Shown piece after piece: positions 56,740 through 64,000 of a stretch of 64,000 bases of DNA. Numbering within the stretch: the stretch's first letter is position 1; each line of letters starts with the position of its first letter. The notes under the pieces are model-generated. The model was not told the DNA's origin. It saw only the letters and a program-made list of their open reading frames with translations, and did no database searches. The position numbers and the translations under genes are program-made. This DNA is from Flavobacterium hiemivividum. Lineage in GTDB: Bacteria > Bacteroidota > Bacteroidia > Flavobacteriales > Flavobacteriaceae. The DNA lies in NCBI RefSeq assembly GCF_004349145.1, contig NZ_SMFO01000007.1, positions 1 to 64,000 on the forward strand, written 5' to 3'.

Positions 56740-56871
56740 ATTTTTGAAATTAAATATCCCGTATTAAGTGCAAGGATAGTTTTGCAAAGATAGTATTATT
56801 ATTTTTGATGCTTATATAGCCCTAATGCTCTAACGGTTTTGTAGATGGAATAAAAGAGTGTAAGAGGTGGA

Positions 56872-57909
56872 TTATGTTGCCGTATTTTTCGCTTTTATAA
56901 AATCAGTCACCAAATATCCAATTAGTTTGCCTATCAAATGATTGTTTTTATCTTCGGCTAAGTCAGGTGCACCTTCACATATATGTATGTAAGCAGCATT
57001 TTTATTGCCAGCGAAAAAAGAAATGAATTGTCTAAGTTCTTCTACTGAGAAGCCACTCAAAGTCATAGCGCTACTGGCGATGTTTGGAATAGCATCTAAG
57101 TCAATTTCGATTCCAAAACAATCCGTTTTTATAAATTCAAGGGCAGTAATCATTTCTTGGTTAAACTCTTTTTCCTTTCTTATAGCCAGAGTATCGTAGG
57201 TATTGTAACGCACTCGATCCTCTGTTTTTTTGATTAGATCTAAAACACTTTTGGAAGTATAATTTTCATGCAATCCAAAAATAAAATATTTTTTAAGAAA
57301 ACCTTCTTCATAAGCATATGAAAAACCGTTGCCGCTATGTCGTCCTTCTAGAATTCTAAAGTCAGAATGAGCGTCAAAATTAATGGCGTTTACTGGTTTT
57401 CCTTTTGCTAAAGCGGTACCTTTAATATTACCATAGGAATTATTGTGGCCTCCGCCAATTATTATCGGTGTTTTGCCGGCCTTGATAATATTAAAAATAA
57501 TATGAGAAACGTCTTTGTCAATTTTTTCTACTAATTGACTTAGTTTTGAGCGATCATCGATATCGTGGAAGTCTAGATGTTCGACTTCTTTCATTTCTTC
57601 ACAAACATTAATTTGGCCTAGAACTATAATTTGGCTCCCTTTACAAAAACGATTGTGCTGGATATTAGCTATGTTTTTAATAGCCGTGTCCCATGCTGAT
57701 GCTGCACCTGGTCTGCCAAAATTAGCTCTTATACCTATGTCTTCTGGAATTCCTACCAGAACATATTTTGCTTCAGCGGTTTGTAAAAATGTAATAGGAT
57801 CAACTCCTTTAGGGACCGTAATCATTTTTTCTCCAAATTTGATTTCACCACTTCTATGGTTGGTGATTTTGGCTAGGTCGTTCGTTGTAAAAGGCAGAAG
57901 CTTTTCCAT
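56872..57909 (-). CDS. hutG: Formimidoylglutamase (HutG-like)
   Basis: 345 residues of the ureohydrolase family. Manganese motifs GGGHNNSYGN, NFDAHSDFR and EIDLDAIPNI supply the His/Asp ligands; GVDPITFLQTAEAKYVLVGIPED marks the N-terminus. It hydrolyses formimidoylglutamate to glutamate and formamide in histidine degradation. HutI lies 1 kb upstream on the same strand, with the coiled-coil gene 58008-58892 on the other strand between them, so the pathway genes are close but not strictly one operon. Confidence 0.85.
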   Translation of the reverse strand: MEKLLPFTTNDLAKITNHRSGEIKFGEKMITVPKGVDPITFLQTAEAKYVLVGIPEDIGIRANFGRPGAASAWDTAIKNIANIQHNRFCKGSQIIVLGQINVCEEMKEVEHLDFHDIDDRSKLSQLVEKIDKDVSHIIFNIIKAGKTPIIIGGGHNNSYGNIKGTALAKGKPVNAINFDAHSDFRILEGRHSGNGFSYAYEEGFLKKYFIFGLHENYTSKSVLDLIKKTEDRVRYNTYDTLAIRKEKEFNQEMITALEFIKTDCFGIEIDLDAIPNIASSAMTLSGFSVEELRQFISFFAGNKNAAYIHICEGAPDLAEDKNNHLIGKLIGYLVTDFIKAKNTAT

Positions 57910-58007
57910 AAAAAGAAAAATATTTTTCCAAAAATAATATAATTGTGTTAACTTACGTTATGCATTGAATATATATTGTTAAATTTGATAAAATAAAAAT
58001 TTTAAAA

Positions 58008-58892
58008 ATGGAAAATCAAAAAAGTAGTTCAAGTCTGAAGGCGGTTATTGCTGTATTAGCAGTTTTATTAGTAGGTAGCTTAATTTATATTTTTAAGGTG
58101 ACTTCTGATGTGAAAACGGTGCAAACAGAGTTGAAAAGTACAATGACTGAAAAAGAATCAGTTATGACGGATTTACAAGAGTTAAAAGCTACCTATGACG
58201 CAGCAATTTCGGAGAATACTTCAATGTCTGATGAGTTGATTCAAGAAAGAGACAAAGTGGTAAGTTTAATGGCAGATTTGAGCAAATCTAAAGGAGATGT
58301 GTCGTCAATGGCTAAATACAAAAAACAATTTTTTGCGCTTCAAAATAACATGAAAGCTTTAATGGCTGAAAATGAAGGTTTGAAAAAGGAAAATAAAATA
58401 GTGACTTCACAACGCGATAGCACTGTGGTAGTTCTTGGAGAGTCTCAAAAATACAATGAAACTTTAGTAGGACAAAATGAAGAATTATCAAAAACGGTTG
58501 AAAAAGCTGCAAAACTAACTATTTTGAACACAAGTGGTACAGCTTTTAAAGTAAGAAGTTCAGGAAAACAAATAGTTACTGATAAAGCCAGCAGAGCAGA
58601 TATGCTTAAAATTAGCTTTACAATTGCTGCAAATCAAATTGCAAAATCGGGAGAAAAAGCATATTATGTTCAAGTTATCGATAGTAAAAACAATGTTTTA
58701 GGAGATAAAAAAACAGTCAATTTTGGTGATCAAACTTTGACGTATAGTTTTATAACTAATGTAAATTACGAAAATAAAACAGTTCAGGTTACAGAAAACT
58801 TACCAGGTAAAGATTTTCCAAAAGGTGTTTATTATGTAAATGTTTTTGATAATAACGAAAACGTTTCAAAAACTAGTTTTACTTTGAAATAA
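58008..58892 (+). CDS. Membrane-anchored coiled-coil protein of unknown function
   Basis: 294 residues. One membrane helix near residues 11-28 (AVIAVLAVLLVGSLIYIFKV), a long coiled coil (about 30-165; heptad-like TDVKTVQTELKSTMTEKESVM, AENEGLKKENKIV), then a beta-rich C-terminal domain (170-294; FKVRSSGKQIVTDKASRADMLKISFTIAANQIAKSG, VYYVNVFDNNENVSKTSF). Such a layout is common in Bacteroidota; no reaction is known. It lies between the two hut genes on the opposite strand. Confidence 0.75.
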   Translation: MENQKSSSSLKAVIAVLAVLLVGSLIYIFKVTSDVKTVQTELKSTMTEKESVMTDLQELKATYDAAISENTSMSDELIQERDKVVSLMADLSKSKGDVSSMAKYKKQFFALQNNMKALMAENEGLKKENKIVTSQRDSTVVVLGESQKYNETLVGQNEELSKTVEKAAKLTILNTSGTAFKVRSSGKQIVTDKASRADMLKISFTIAANQIAKSGEKAYYVQVIDSKNNVLGDKKTVNFGDQTLTYSFITNVNYENKTVQVTENLPGKDFPKGVYYVNVFDNNENVSKTSFTLK

Positions 58893-58910
58893 GATAAAAC
58901 TTTATTTTTA

Positions 58911-58946
58911 AAAAAAAAGAGGAGCCTAATAGCTCCTCTTTTTTTA
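58911..58946. terminator. Bidirectional terminator
   Basis: AAAAAGAGGAGC pairs with GCTCCTCTTTTT around a CTAATA loop; A and T runs on both sides let it act for the coiled-coil gene (plus) and hutI (minus, stop at 58944). Confidence 0.8.
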
Positions 58947-60182
58947 TGCAATAACTTTTCCTTCAATAATTACGGTATCTATTAAATTACTACCAAAGGC
59001 ATAAGGCAATTGATAATAGGAATGAATCGGTTTTGTAATAATTAGATTAGCCTTTTTGCCCGCGGTTATGCTTCCATGAGTGTCCGAAAGCCCCATTGCA
59101 TAAGCGCCATTGATGGTGGCGGCATTTATAGCTTCCTCAGGAGTCATTTTCATTTTGATGCAGGCTGTTGCCACAACAAAATTCATGTTTCCTGATGGAG
59201 TAGAACCCGGGTTATAATCTGTAGCGAGAGCAAGCGGAAGTCCAGCTGCAATCATTTCGCGTGCTGGAGTATAAGGAATACTCAAAAAGTAAGAACAAGA
59301 GGGTAAGGCAACTGGCATTGTATCGGTATTTTTTAAAGCTTCGATGTCTGAAGTTGTCATTACTTCAAGATGATCCACAGAAAGCGCATTGTACTTTATG
59401 CCTGCTTGAACTCCGCCAATTGAATTAAACTGGTTAACGTGAATTTTTGGCTTTAGGCCAAATTGTATTCCAGCATTCATAATTTGTTCGGTTTCTTCAA
59501 CTGTAAAGTAACCAGTTTCACAAAAAACATCTACATATTCAGCAAGATTGTCTTTGGATATTTCTGGAAGCATCTTGTTTATTAGAATATCGATATAGCC
59601 TTTCCGATCGTCTTTGTAGGCTGCAGGAATAGCATGAGCACCTAAAAATGTTGCTTTTATTGCTAGTGGATAGTTTTTAGCCAGTTGTTTAATTACCCGG
59701 AGCATTTTTAATTCGCCTTCTATTGTTAATCCATAACCCGACTTAATTTCGACAGCTCCAGTTCCTAGACGCATGACTTCTTCTAATCGTTCTTTCGACT
59801 GCATGTAAATTTCTTCTTCAGTTGCATCGTTTAGCTTTTTAGCCGAATTAAGTATTCCGCCACCGCGATTGGCTATTTCTTCATAGCTAAGTCCATTGAT
59901 TCGATCCACAAATTCCTGTTCGCGATTGCCAGCATAAACAATGTGAGTATGACTGTCACACCAGGCAGGCAAAATCATTTTTCCTGTTGCATCGATCGTT
60001 TGATCTGCGTTTGTTTTTGGTAAATTATCCATAGAGCCAAAATCAGCGATTAAATTGTCTTCTAGAATTAAATACGCATTTTTAACGGTAGGAAGAACGG
60101 CCATTGCTGCACCCGAAACTTTGGTTATTCCAGCTTCACGTATTTGGACTAATTCTTTAATGTTTATAATTAATGTTGTCAT
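58944..60182 (-). CDS. hutI: Imidazolonepropionase
   Basis: 412 residues from the ATG at 60182; upstream in-frame ATG 60218 would overlap the preceding gene's end. Amidohydrolase fold: HTHIVYAGNRE with the metal His pair, LGAHAIP, KIHVNQF, and ALATDYNPGSTPSGNMN with the Asp. It converts imidazolonepropionate to formiminoglutamate. The glutaminyl cyclase gene stops 13 bases before its start on the same strand. HutU and HutH are not visible here. Confidence 0.95.
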   Translation of the reverse strand: MTTLIINIKELVQIREAGITKVSGAAMAVLPTVKNAYLILEDNLIADFGSMDNLPKTNADQTIDATGKMILPAWCDSHTHIVYAGNREQEFVDRINGLSYEEIANRGGGILNSAKKLNDATEEEIYMQSKERLEEVMRLGTGAVEIKSGYGLTIEGELKMLRVIKQLAKNYPLAIKATFLGAHAIPAAYKDDRKGYIDILINKMLPEISKDNLAEYVDVFCETGYFTVEETEQIMNAGIQFGLKPKIHVNQFNSIGGVQAGIKYNALSVDHLEVMTTSDIEALKNTDTMPVALPSCSYFLSIPYTPAREMIAAGLPLALATDYNPGSTPSGNMNFVVATACIKMKMTPEEAINAATINGAYAMGLSDTHGSITAGKKANLIITKPIHSYYQLPYAFGSNLIDTVIIEGKVIA

Positions 60183-60195
60183 TTTTGTTTTTTTG

Positions 60196-61269
60196 TTACT
60201 CAGAAATGGCGATTTCAAACAGTTTGTCCCAATTTTTTCCAGTTACAAAAATGGTTTTCGTTTTTGGGTTGTATGCGATTCCGTTTAAAACATCGGTATC
60301 CGGTAATTGTGTGATTTTACTTTTCAATTCGACAAGATTAATAATTCCTTCAACAGCACCATTTTTTGGATTTATAATAGCGATTGCATCTTTTTGATAG
60401 ATGTTTCCGTAGATTTTTCCATCAATCCATTCCAGCTCATTTACGGATTTTATTTTCGATTCGTAAGAATAGACATTAATATAGTCGACTTCTTTCATGG
60501 TTTTTGGATCTATTTTCCAAATTTTCTCTGTCCCATCTGATTGGTACAAATAGGATCCGTCATTTGTAAGTCCCCAACCTTCAATGTTTTTGAAATACGG
60601 GAATGTTTTTTCTTTTTCGAAAGTATCTGAATTGTAGATATAGCCTTCGTTATTTTGCCAAGTCAGTTGATAAACTTTGTTGTTTAGTATCGTAATTCCC
60701 TCGCCAAAATATTGGTCTGCTAATTCAACTTTTTTAAAAGTCTTTCCAGTTTTATAATCTGTTTTTCTTAGGCTTGAAATACCTTTTTTTCCAGTAGGAC
60801 CGCTTCCGTTTCCAGTTCCTTCGTAAAGAGTGTCGCGATAAAACTCTAAACCTTGGGTGTAAGCCTCAATATCGTGCGGGTAGGTATTTACAATTTTATA
60901 TTTCAATAATTTTGGCTGTACGCTTGACACTAGCTCTATTCTCGCGGTCGCTTCTGAATTTTGACCTTCATAATATACCAACGCTTTTAGGTTTTGATAG
61001 CCTAGTTTTTGGTCTTTTAATTCGAAATTTAATTTTTCAAGTCCTTTTGTAGTTTGCACCTTAATATCGTTTACATAATAGATAGTGCTGTCCACAGTTT
61101 TCGATTCTGAGTTCAGAATTTCTAAATTTAGAGCGTCTTCTGGGGTGTATTTAGCTGCAAATTTTGAAGTATCGAAATTAAATATAGTATTTTCTCCTTT
61201 TTTTGGATCTCCACAATTAGAAAGTGTCATTGCTAATAAAATGACTGATAGGAAGTTATAATTTTTCAT
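60196..61269 (-). CDS. Glutaminyl-peptide cyclotransferase
   Basis: 357 residues from ATG 61269, chosen because it begins a lipoprotein signal (LAMTLSNC); the frame is open to 61362, but that end overlaps the SRP RNA. A five-bladed propeller of the plant-type glutaminyl cyclase: PHDIEAYTQGLEFYRDTLYEGTGNGSGP, YFGEGITILNNKVYQLTWQNNEGY, GWGLTNDGSYLYQSDGTEKI, NELEWIDGKIYGNIYQKD and LNGIAYNPKTKTIFVTGKNWDKLFE. It forms N-terminal pyroglutamate in secreted proteins. Confidence 0.92.
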   Translation of the reverse strand: MKNYNFLSVILLAMTLSNCGDPKKGENTIFNFDTSKFAAKYTPEDALNLEILNSESKTVDSTIYYVNDIKVQTTKGLEKLNFELKDQKLGYQNLKALVYYEGQNSEATARIELVSSVQPKLLKYKIVNTYPHDIEAYTQGLEFYRDTLYEGTGNGSGPTGKKGISSLRKTDYKTGKTFKKVELADQYFGEGITILNNKVYQLTWQNNEGYIYNSDTFEKEKTFPYFKNIEGWGLTNDGSYLYQSDGTEKIWKIDPKTMKEVDYINVYSYESKIKSVNELEWIDGKIYGNIYQKDAIAIINPKNGAVEGIINLVELKSKITQLPDTDVLNGIAYNPKTKTIFVTGKNWDKLFEIAISE

Positions 61270-61323
61270 GATTAATTTTTTGAATACACCAATATACAAT
61301 GTTATTTTAAGGGAGCAAAGCGC

Positions 61324-61353
61324 TTGCAAAAATATAAAAAGATTGTATATTTG
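61324..61353 (+). promoter_or_regulatory. Promoter of the SRP RNA
   Basis: TTG (61324-61326) and TATATTTG (61346-61353), 19 bases apart, give an excellent -33/-7 Bacteroidota promoter. Transcription would start about 61358, exactly at the first base of the RNA stem. Confidence 0.75.
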
Positions 61354-61357
61354 CACC

Positions 61358-61450
61358 GGCAAGTCCTACACGACCAGCTCCTGCAGACTCCCCCAGGATG
61401 GGAACATAGCAAGGGTACGTGGTTGAGCGGTGCGATGTAGGTCGCTTGCC
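61358..61450 (+). ncRNA. ffs: Small bacterial signal recognition particle RNA (4.5S type)
   Basis: About 93 bases forming one long hairpin: GGCAAG (61358-61363) pairs with CTTGCC (61445-61450), and CCTACA with TGTAGG follows. The apical region contains the SRP core TCCCCCAGGATGGGAACATAGCAAGGGT features, seen here as CCCCAGG and AACATAGCAAGGG, with the symmetric internal loop that binds Ffh. Nine T follow from 61452, so the stem is its own terminator. It binds Ffh to target membrane proteins cotranslationally. Confidence 0.93.
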
Positions 61451-61527
61451 ATTTTTTTTTAATCTGTCCCGAAGTATCGGGATATTTCAGATTCTCAAAA
61501 ATCTTTTATAGAATTTATACAAAAGTA

Positions 61528-61551
61528 GTCTTCCTTCGGGAGGATTTTTTT
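61528..61551 (+). terminator. TTCG-tetraloop terminator
   Basis: TCTTCC (61529-61534) pairs with GGAGGA (61539-61544) around TTCG, followed by seven T. It lies 26 bases before the SDR start and stops read-through from the SRP RNA. A separate small palindrome, TCCCGA-AGTA-TCGGGA, lies at 61467-61482. Confidence 0.7.
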
Positions 61552-61578
61552 ATTTTTGGCCCAACCAATAAAAGCACC

Positions 61579-62382
61579 ATGAGTAAAGTAGTTTTGATTA
61601 CAGGAGGTTCCTCAGGAATAGGGAAGTCAATTGGAGAGTTTTTACATCATAAAGGTTTTGTTGTTTATGGAACGAGTAGAAACCCACAACGTGTTTTAAA
61701 TTCGGTTTTTCCATTAGTGGCTTTAGATGTACGAAATTCAGAATCGATTCGAGCTGCTGTGGCAAATATTATTGCGAAGTCTGGAAAATTAGATATTGTG
61801 ATTAATAATGCAGGTGTTGGGATTACTGGACCTTTGGAAGAAATCCCTTCCGAAGAAATTAAAAATAATTTTGATACTAATTTCTTCGGTCCTATAGAAG
61901 TAATGAAGGCTGCGTTACCACAAATGCGTGCACAAAAATCAGGCTTAATTATCAATGTTACTTCTATTGCCGGATATATGGGTTTGCCTTATCGTTCCAT
62001 TTACTCTGCTTCAAAAGGAGCTTTAGAGCTTGTGACGGAAGCATTGCGTATGGAAGTGAAGTCGTTCGGGATTCATATTACTAATGTTGCTCCAGGAGAC
62101 TTTGCTACTAATATTGCTTCGGGACGTTATCATGCACCAGTTATTACTGGGTCTGCTTATGAGGCTTCTTACGGAGAATCTTTGCGTACCATGGATGAGC
62201 ATGTCGATGGTGGTAGTAATCCAAACGAGATGGCAGAAGCGGTTTATAAAATCATCCAGACTAAAGAGCCAAAAGTACATTATAAAGTAGGAGCTTTTAT
62301 GCAGAAGTTTTCTATTGTATTAAAACGAATACTTCCTGATAAAGTTTACGAAAAAATGCTAATGAACCATTATAAATTGTAA
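61579..62382 (+). CDS. Short-chain dehydrogenase/reductase (classical SDR)
   Basis: 267 residues. TGGSSGIG nucleotide loop, NNAG, Ser in INVTSIAGY and YSASKGALELV with the catalytic Tyr-x-x-x-Lys. The group oxidises or reduces carbonyls with NAD(P)(H); the substrate is not apparent. Confidence 0.9.
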   Translation: MSKVVLITGGSSGIGKSIGEFLHHKGFVVYGTSRNPQRVLNSVFPLVALDVRNSESIRAAVANIIAKSGKLDIVINNAGVGITGPLEEIPSEEIKNNFDTNFFGPIEVMKAALPQMRAQKSGLIINVTSIAGYMGLPYRSIYSASKGALELVTEALRMEVKSFGIHITNVAPGDFATNIASGRYHAPVITGSAYEASYGESLRTMDEHVDGGSNPNEMAEAVYKIIQTKEPKVHYKVGAFMQKFSIVLKRILPDKVYEKMLMNHYKL

Positions 62383-62520
62383 TTTTGCAGCGAATTTGCG
62401 TGAGAGATTGAAGTGAAAATCTTTTTTCTTTTTAGGAAAAGATTGTAGCGAAAAGCTCGACCCGAAGTTGCTAGGAGGAACGACGAAGCGATCTGAAGGG
62501 GCACGCCCAAAACACAAACA
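62383..62520. repeat. Candidate intergenic repeat element with hairpins
   Basis: The gap between the SDR and the aldolase differs in base composition from its surroundings: GCGTGAGAGATTGAAGTG, AAAGCTCGACCCGAAG, GAGGAACGACGAAGCG and GGGGCACGCCC. The stem AATCTTTT (62419-62426) pairs with AAAAGATT (62437-62444). Text of this type recurs between genes in Flavobacterium genomes as I remember them, so it may be a dispersed REP-like element. Within this window I see only one copy. Confidence 0.4.
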
Positions 62521-62542
62521 CACAATTAAATAAACATATATT

Positions 62543-63199
62543 ATGAAGTTTTTTATTGACACGGCTAATTTAGCTCAAATTAAGGAAGCGCAAGCATTAG
62601 GTGTTTTAGACGGAGTTACTACAAATCCATCCTTGATGGCTAAAGAGGGAATTACTGGAAAAAACAGCATTTTGAAGCATTATGTTGACATTTGTAATCT
62701 TGTTGACGGTGATGTAAGTGCGGAAGTAAATGCGGTTGATTATGACGGAATGATTAAAGAAGGTGAAGAATTAGCTGATTTACATGAGCAAATTGTTGTA
62801 AAATTGCCAATGACCAAAGAAGGTGTTATGGCGGCTAAATACTTTTCTGATAAAGGTGTTAAAACGAATGTAACTTTAGTATTCTCTGCAGGTCAAGCTT
62901 TACTAGCTGCTAAGGCGGGTGCTACTTATGTTTCTCCATTTATCGGTCGTTTAGATGATGTTTCAACTGATGGATTAGCATTGATCGAAGAAATTAGATT
63001 GATTTATGATAACTATGGTTACGAAACAGAAATTCTAGCTGCTTCAGTACGTCACACAATGCATATTGTAAACTGTGCTAAAATTGGCGCTGATGTTATG
63101 ACAGGACCACTTTCTGCAATTTACGGATTGTTGAAACACCCATTAACGGATATCGGTTTAGCGCAATTTGTTGCTGATTTCGAAAAAGGAAACAAGTAA
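62543..63199 (+). CDS. fsa: Transaldolase-like fructose-6-phosphate aldolase
   Basis: 218 residues, the length of the short transaldolase/FSA subfamily. [40 protein letters not shown], then [33 protein letters not shown] and [12 protein letters not shown]. The Schiff-base lysine lies in KLPMT. It cleaves or transfers dihydroxyacetone units. Monocistronic with a terminator at 63248-63284. Confidence 0.93.
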   Translation: MKFFIDTANLAQIKEAQALGVLDGVTTNPSLMAKEGITGKNSILKHYVDICNLVDGDVSAEVNAVDYDGMIKEGEELADLHEQIVVKLPMTKEGVMAAKYFSDKGVKTNVTLVFSAGQALLAAKAGATYVSPFIGRLDDVSTDGLALIEEIRLIYDNYGYETEILAASVRHTMHIVNCAKIGADVMTGPLSAIYGLLKHPLTDIGLAQFVADFEKGNK

Positions 63200-63247
63200 A
63201 AGAAAATAGCAATATTCAGTAATCAGCCACAGAATGTCGCTCAATAT

Positions 63248-63284
63248 AAAAAGTCCTATTTGCAACTGTAAATAGGACTTTTTT
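63248..63284. terminator. Bidirectional terminator
   Basis: AAAAAGTCCTATTT (63248-63261) pairs with AAATAGGACTTTTT (63270-63283), flanked by A and T runs; it lies between the aldolase and the fumarylacetoacetase gene. Confidence 0.8.
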
Positions 63285-63306
63285 ATGATTACTATTTAAT
63301 ATCAAA

Positions 63307-64000
63307 TTACTTTCTTACAAAAGGAGGTAGCAGTTTAGAAGATACTTCACCAAAACCAAGACGTACTTGTCCGTTCTGACAGAAGCCTTTCATGATCACA
63401 GTATCGTTATCATTTATAAACTTACGCTCTGTACCGTCATTTAATTTTATAGGGTTTTTCCCACCCCAAGTCAATTCTAACATCGAACCATAACTATTTG
63501 GAGTAGGTCCAGAAATAGTTCCTGATCCCATCATATCGCCAGAATTTACTCGACAACCGTTTGAGGTATGGTGCGTTAATTGTTGGCTCATAGTCCAATA
63601 CATATATTTGAAATTGGAATTTCCTATAACTGTAGGTTTTTCATTTTCTGGTTGAATTGCAACTTCTAAATGGATGTCAAATGAATGTTTTCCTTTTTGC
63701 TGTAAATAAGGTAGCGGACTAGGATCTTGTTTTGGGCTAGCTACTCTAAATGGTTCCAAAGCATCCATAGTTACAATCCAAGGTGATATTGAGGATGCAA
63801 AACTCTTAGCTAAGAAGGGGCCAAGGGGTACATATTCCCATTTTTGAATGTCTCTAGCGCTCCAGTCATTTAATAACACCATTCCAAAAATATAATCTTC
63901 GGCTTCGTTGATAGGAATCATTTCGCCCATTACATTAGCATCAGTAGTTATAAAAGCAGTTTCTAGTTCGAAATCAATTAAACGACTAGGACCAAAAACG
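63307..64000 (-). CDS. fahA: Fumarylacetoacetase, C-terminal part (continues beyond the window)
   Basis: About 231 residues are visible; the frame stays open through position 64000 (FGPSRLIDFELETAFITTDANVMGE precedes an internal Met). Motifs of fumarylacetoacetase: RLIDFELE metal site, MVLLNDWSARDIQKWEYVPLGPFLAKSF, NCRVNSGDMMGSGTISGP and FCQNGQVRLGFGE. It hydrolyses fumarylacetoacetate at the end of tyrosine degradation. The N-terminus and other pathway genes are outside the window. Confidence 0.93.
   Translation of the reverse strand, partial: VFGPSRLIDFELETAFITTDANVMGEMIPINEAEDYIFGMVLLNDWSARDIQKWEYVPLGPFLAKSFASSISPWIVTMDALEPFRVASPKQDPSPLPYLQQKGKHSFDIHLEVAIQPENEKPTVIGNSNFKYMYWTMSQQLTHHTSNGCRVNSGDMMGSGTISGPTPNSYGSMLELTWGGKNPIKLNDGTERKFINDNDTVIMKGFCQNGQVRLGFGEVSSKLLPPFVRK

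Noticed and set aside
60196..61362. Longer start of the glutaminyl cyclase
   Set aside because: It would overlap the SRP RNA and its promoter and place a hydrophobic stretch ahead of a good lipoprotein signal.

Overview
The window is AT-rich DNA from a Bacteroidota bacterium, most likely a Flavobacterium. Supporting signs are TAnnTTTG-type -7 boxes, weak Shine-Dalgarno sites, several TTG starts, a Bacteroidota-type LptD, an MCE/Fe-S-protein cluster, BshA of the bacillithiol pathway, and many outer-membrane beta-barrels. No tRNA, rRNA or CRISPR was seen. One structural RNA is clear: the small bacterial SRP RNA at 61358-61450.

Region 1 (1-5000) is a worn mobile-element zone. It holds the 3' end of an IS21-family element (IstB tail and four terminal repeats) joined to a dead IS6-family element whose left inverted repeat has lost its outer bases. 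Next come a divergent AraC regulator/quinone oxidoreductase pair, then a decayed GG-leader peptide gene that reads like a class I lanthipeptide precursor, with ATT in place of the start codon, one frameshift, and its own terminator. An orphan secreted-protein fragment and an outer-membrane protein follow.

Region 2 (5000-18300) is accessory. It contains a LytS/LytTR two-component pair, a secreted alpha/beta hydrolase with an AraC regulator, and three paralogous secreted proteins of unknown function (called A, B and C here). B and C head a minus-strand operon with an azoreductase and a SnoaL-like protein, next to a Crp/Fnr-type regulator. A lies about 4 kb away. A and C share a promoter block containing a near-perfect palindrome, while A and B share an almost identical mature coding region, so A looks like a mosaic. 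A truncated YceI gene and two further gene remnants also lie here. This is the best candidate for an undescribed system in the window.

Region 3 (18300-30400) carries a VanX-like dipeptidase, a methyltransferase, an AI-2E-family permease, an M43 metalloprotease, a DUF4159 protein, RsmE, TsaD and a giant TamB whose natural start codon is missing.

Region 4 (30400-64000) is core chromosome: PfkA, Gap, a BadF-type kinase and MgsA; RidA; LptD; two amidases, an MCE protein, two Fe-S proteins and a small conserved protein in one direction; a GH3/serine-hydrolase fusion; BshA; a PrcB-like lipoprotein; a small porin-like protein; AroC; two tandem dicarboxylate/amino-acid symporters; a TPR hybrid histidine kinase; a DEAD-box helicase; HutG and HutI of histidine degradation separated by a coiled-coil protein; glutaminyl cyclase; SRP RNA; an SDR; a transaldolase-like aldolase; and the C-terminal part of fumarylacetoacetase running off the right edge.
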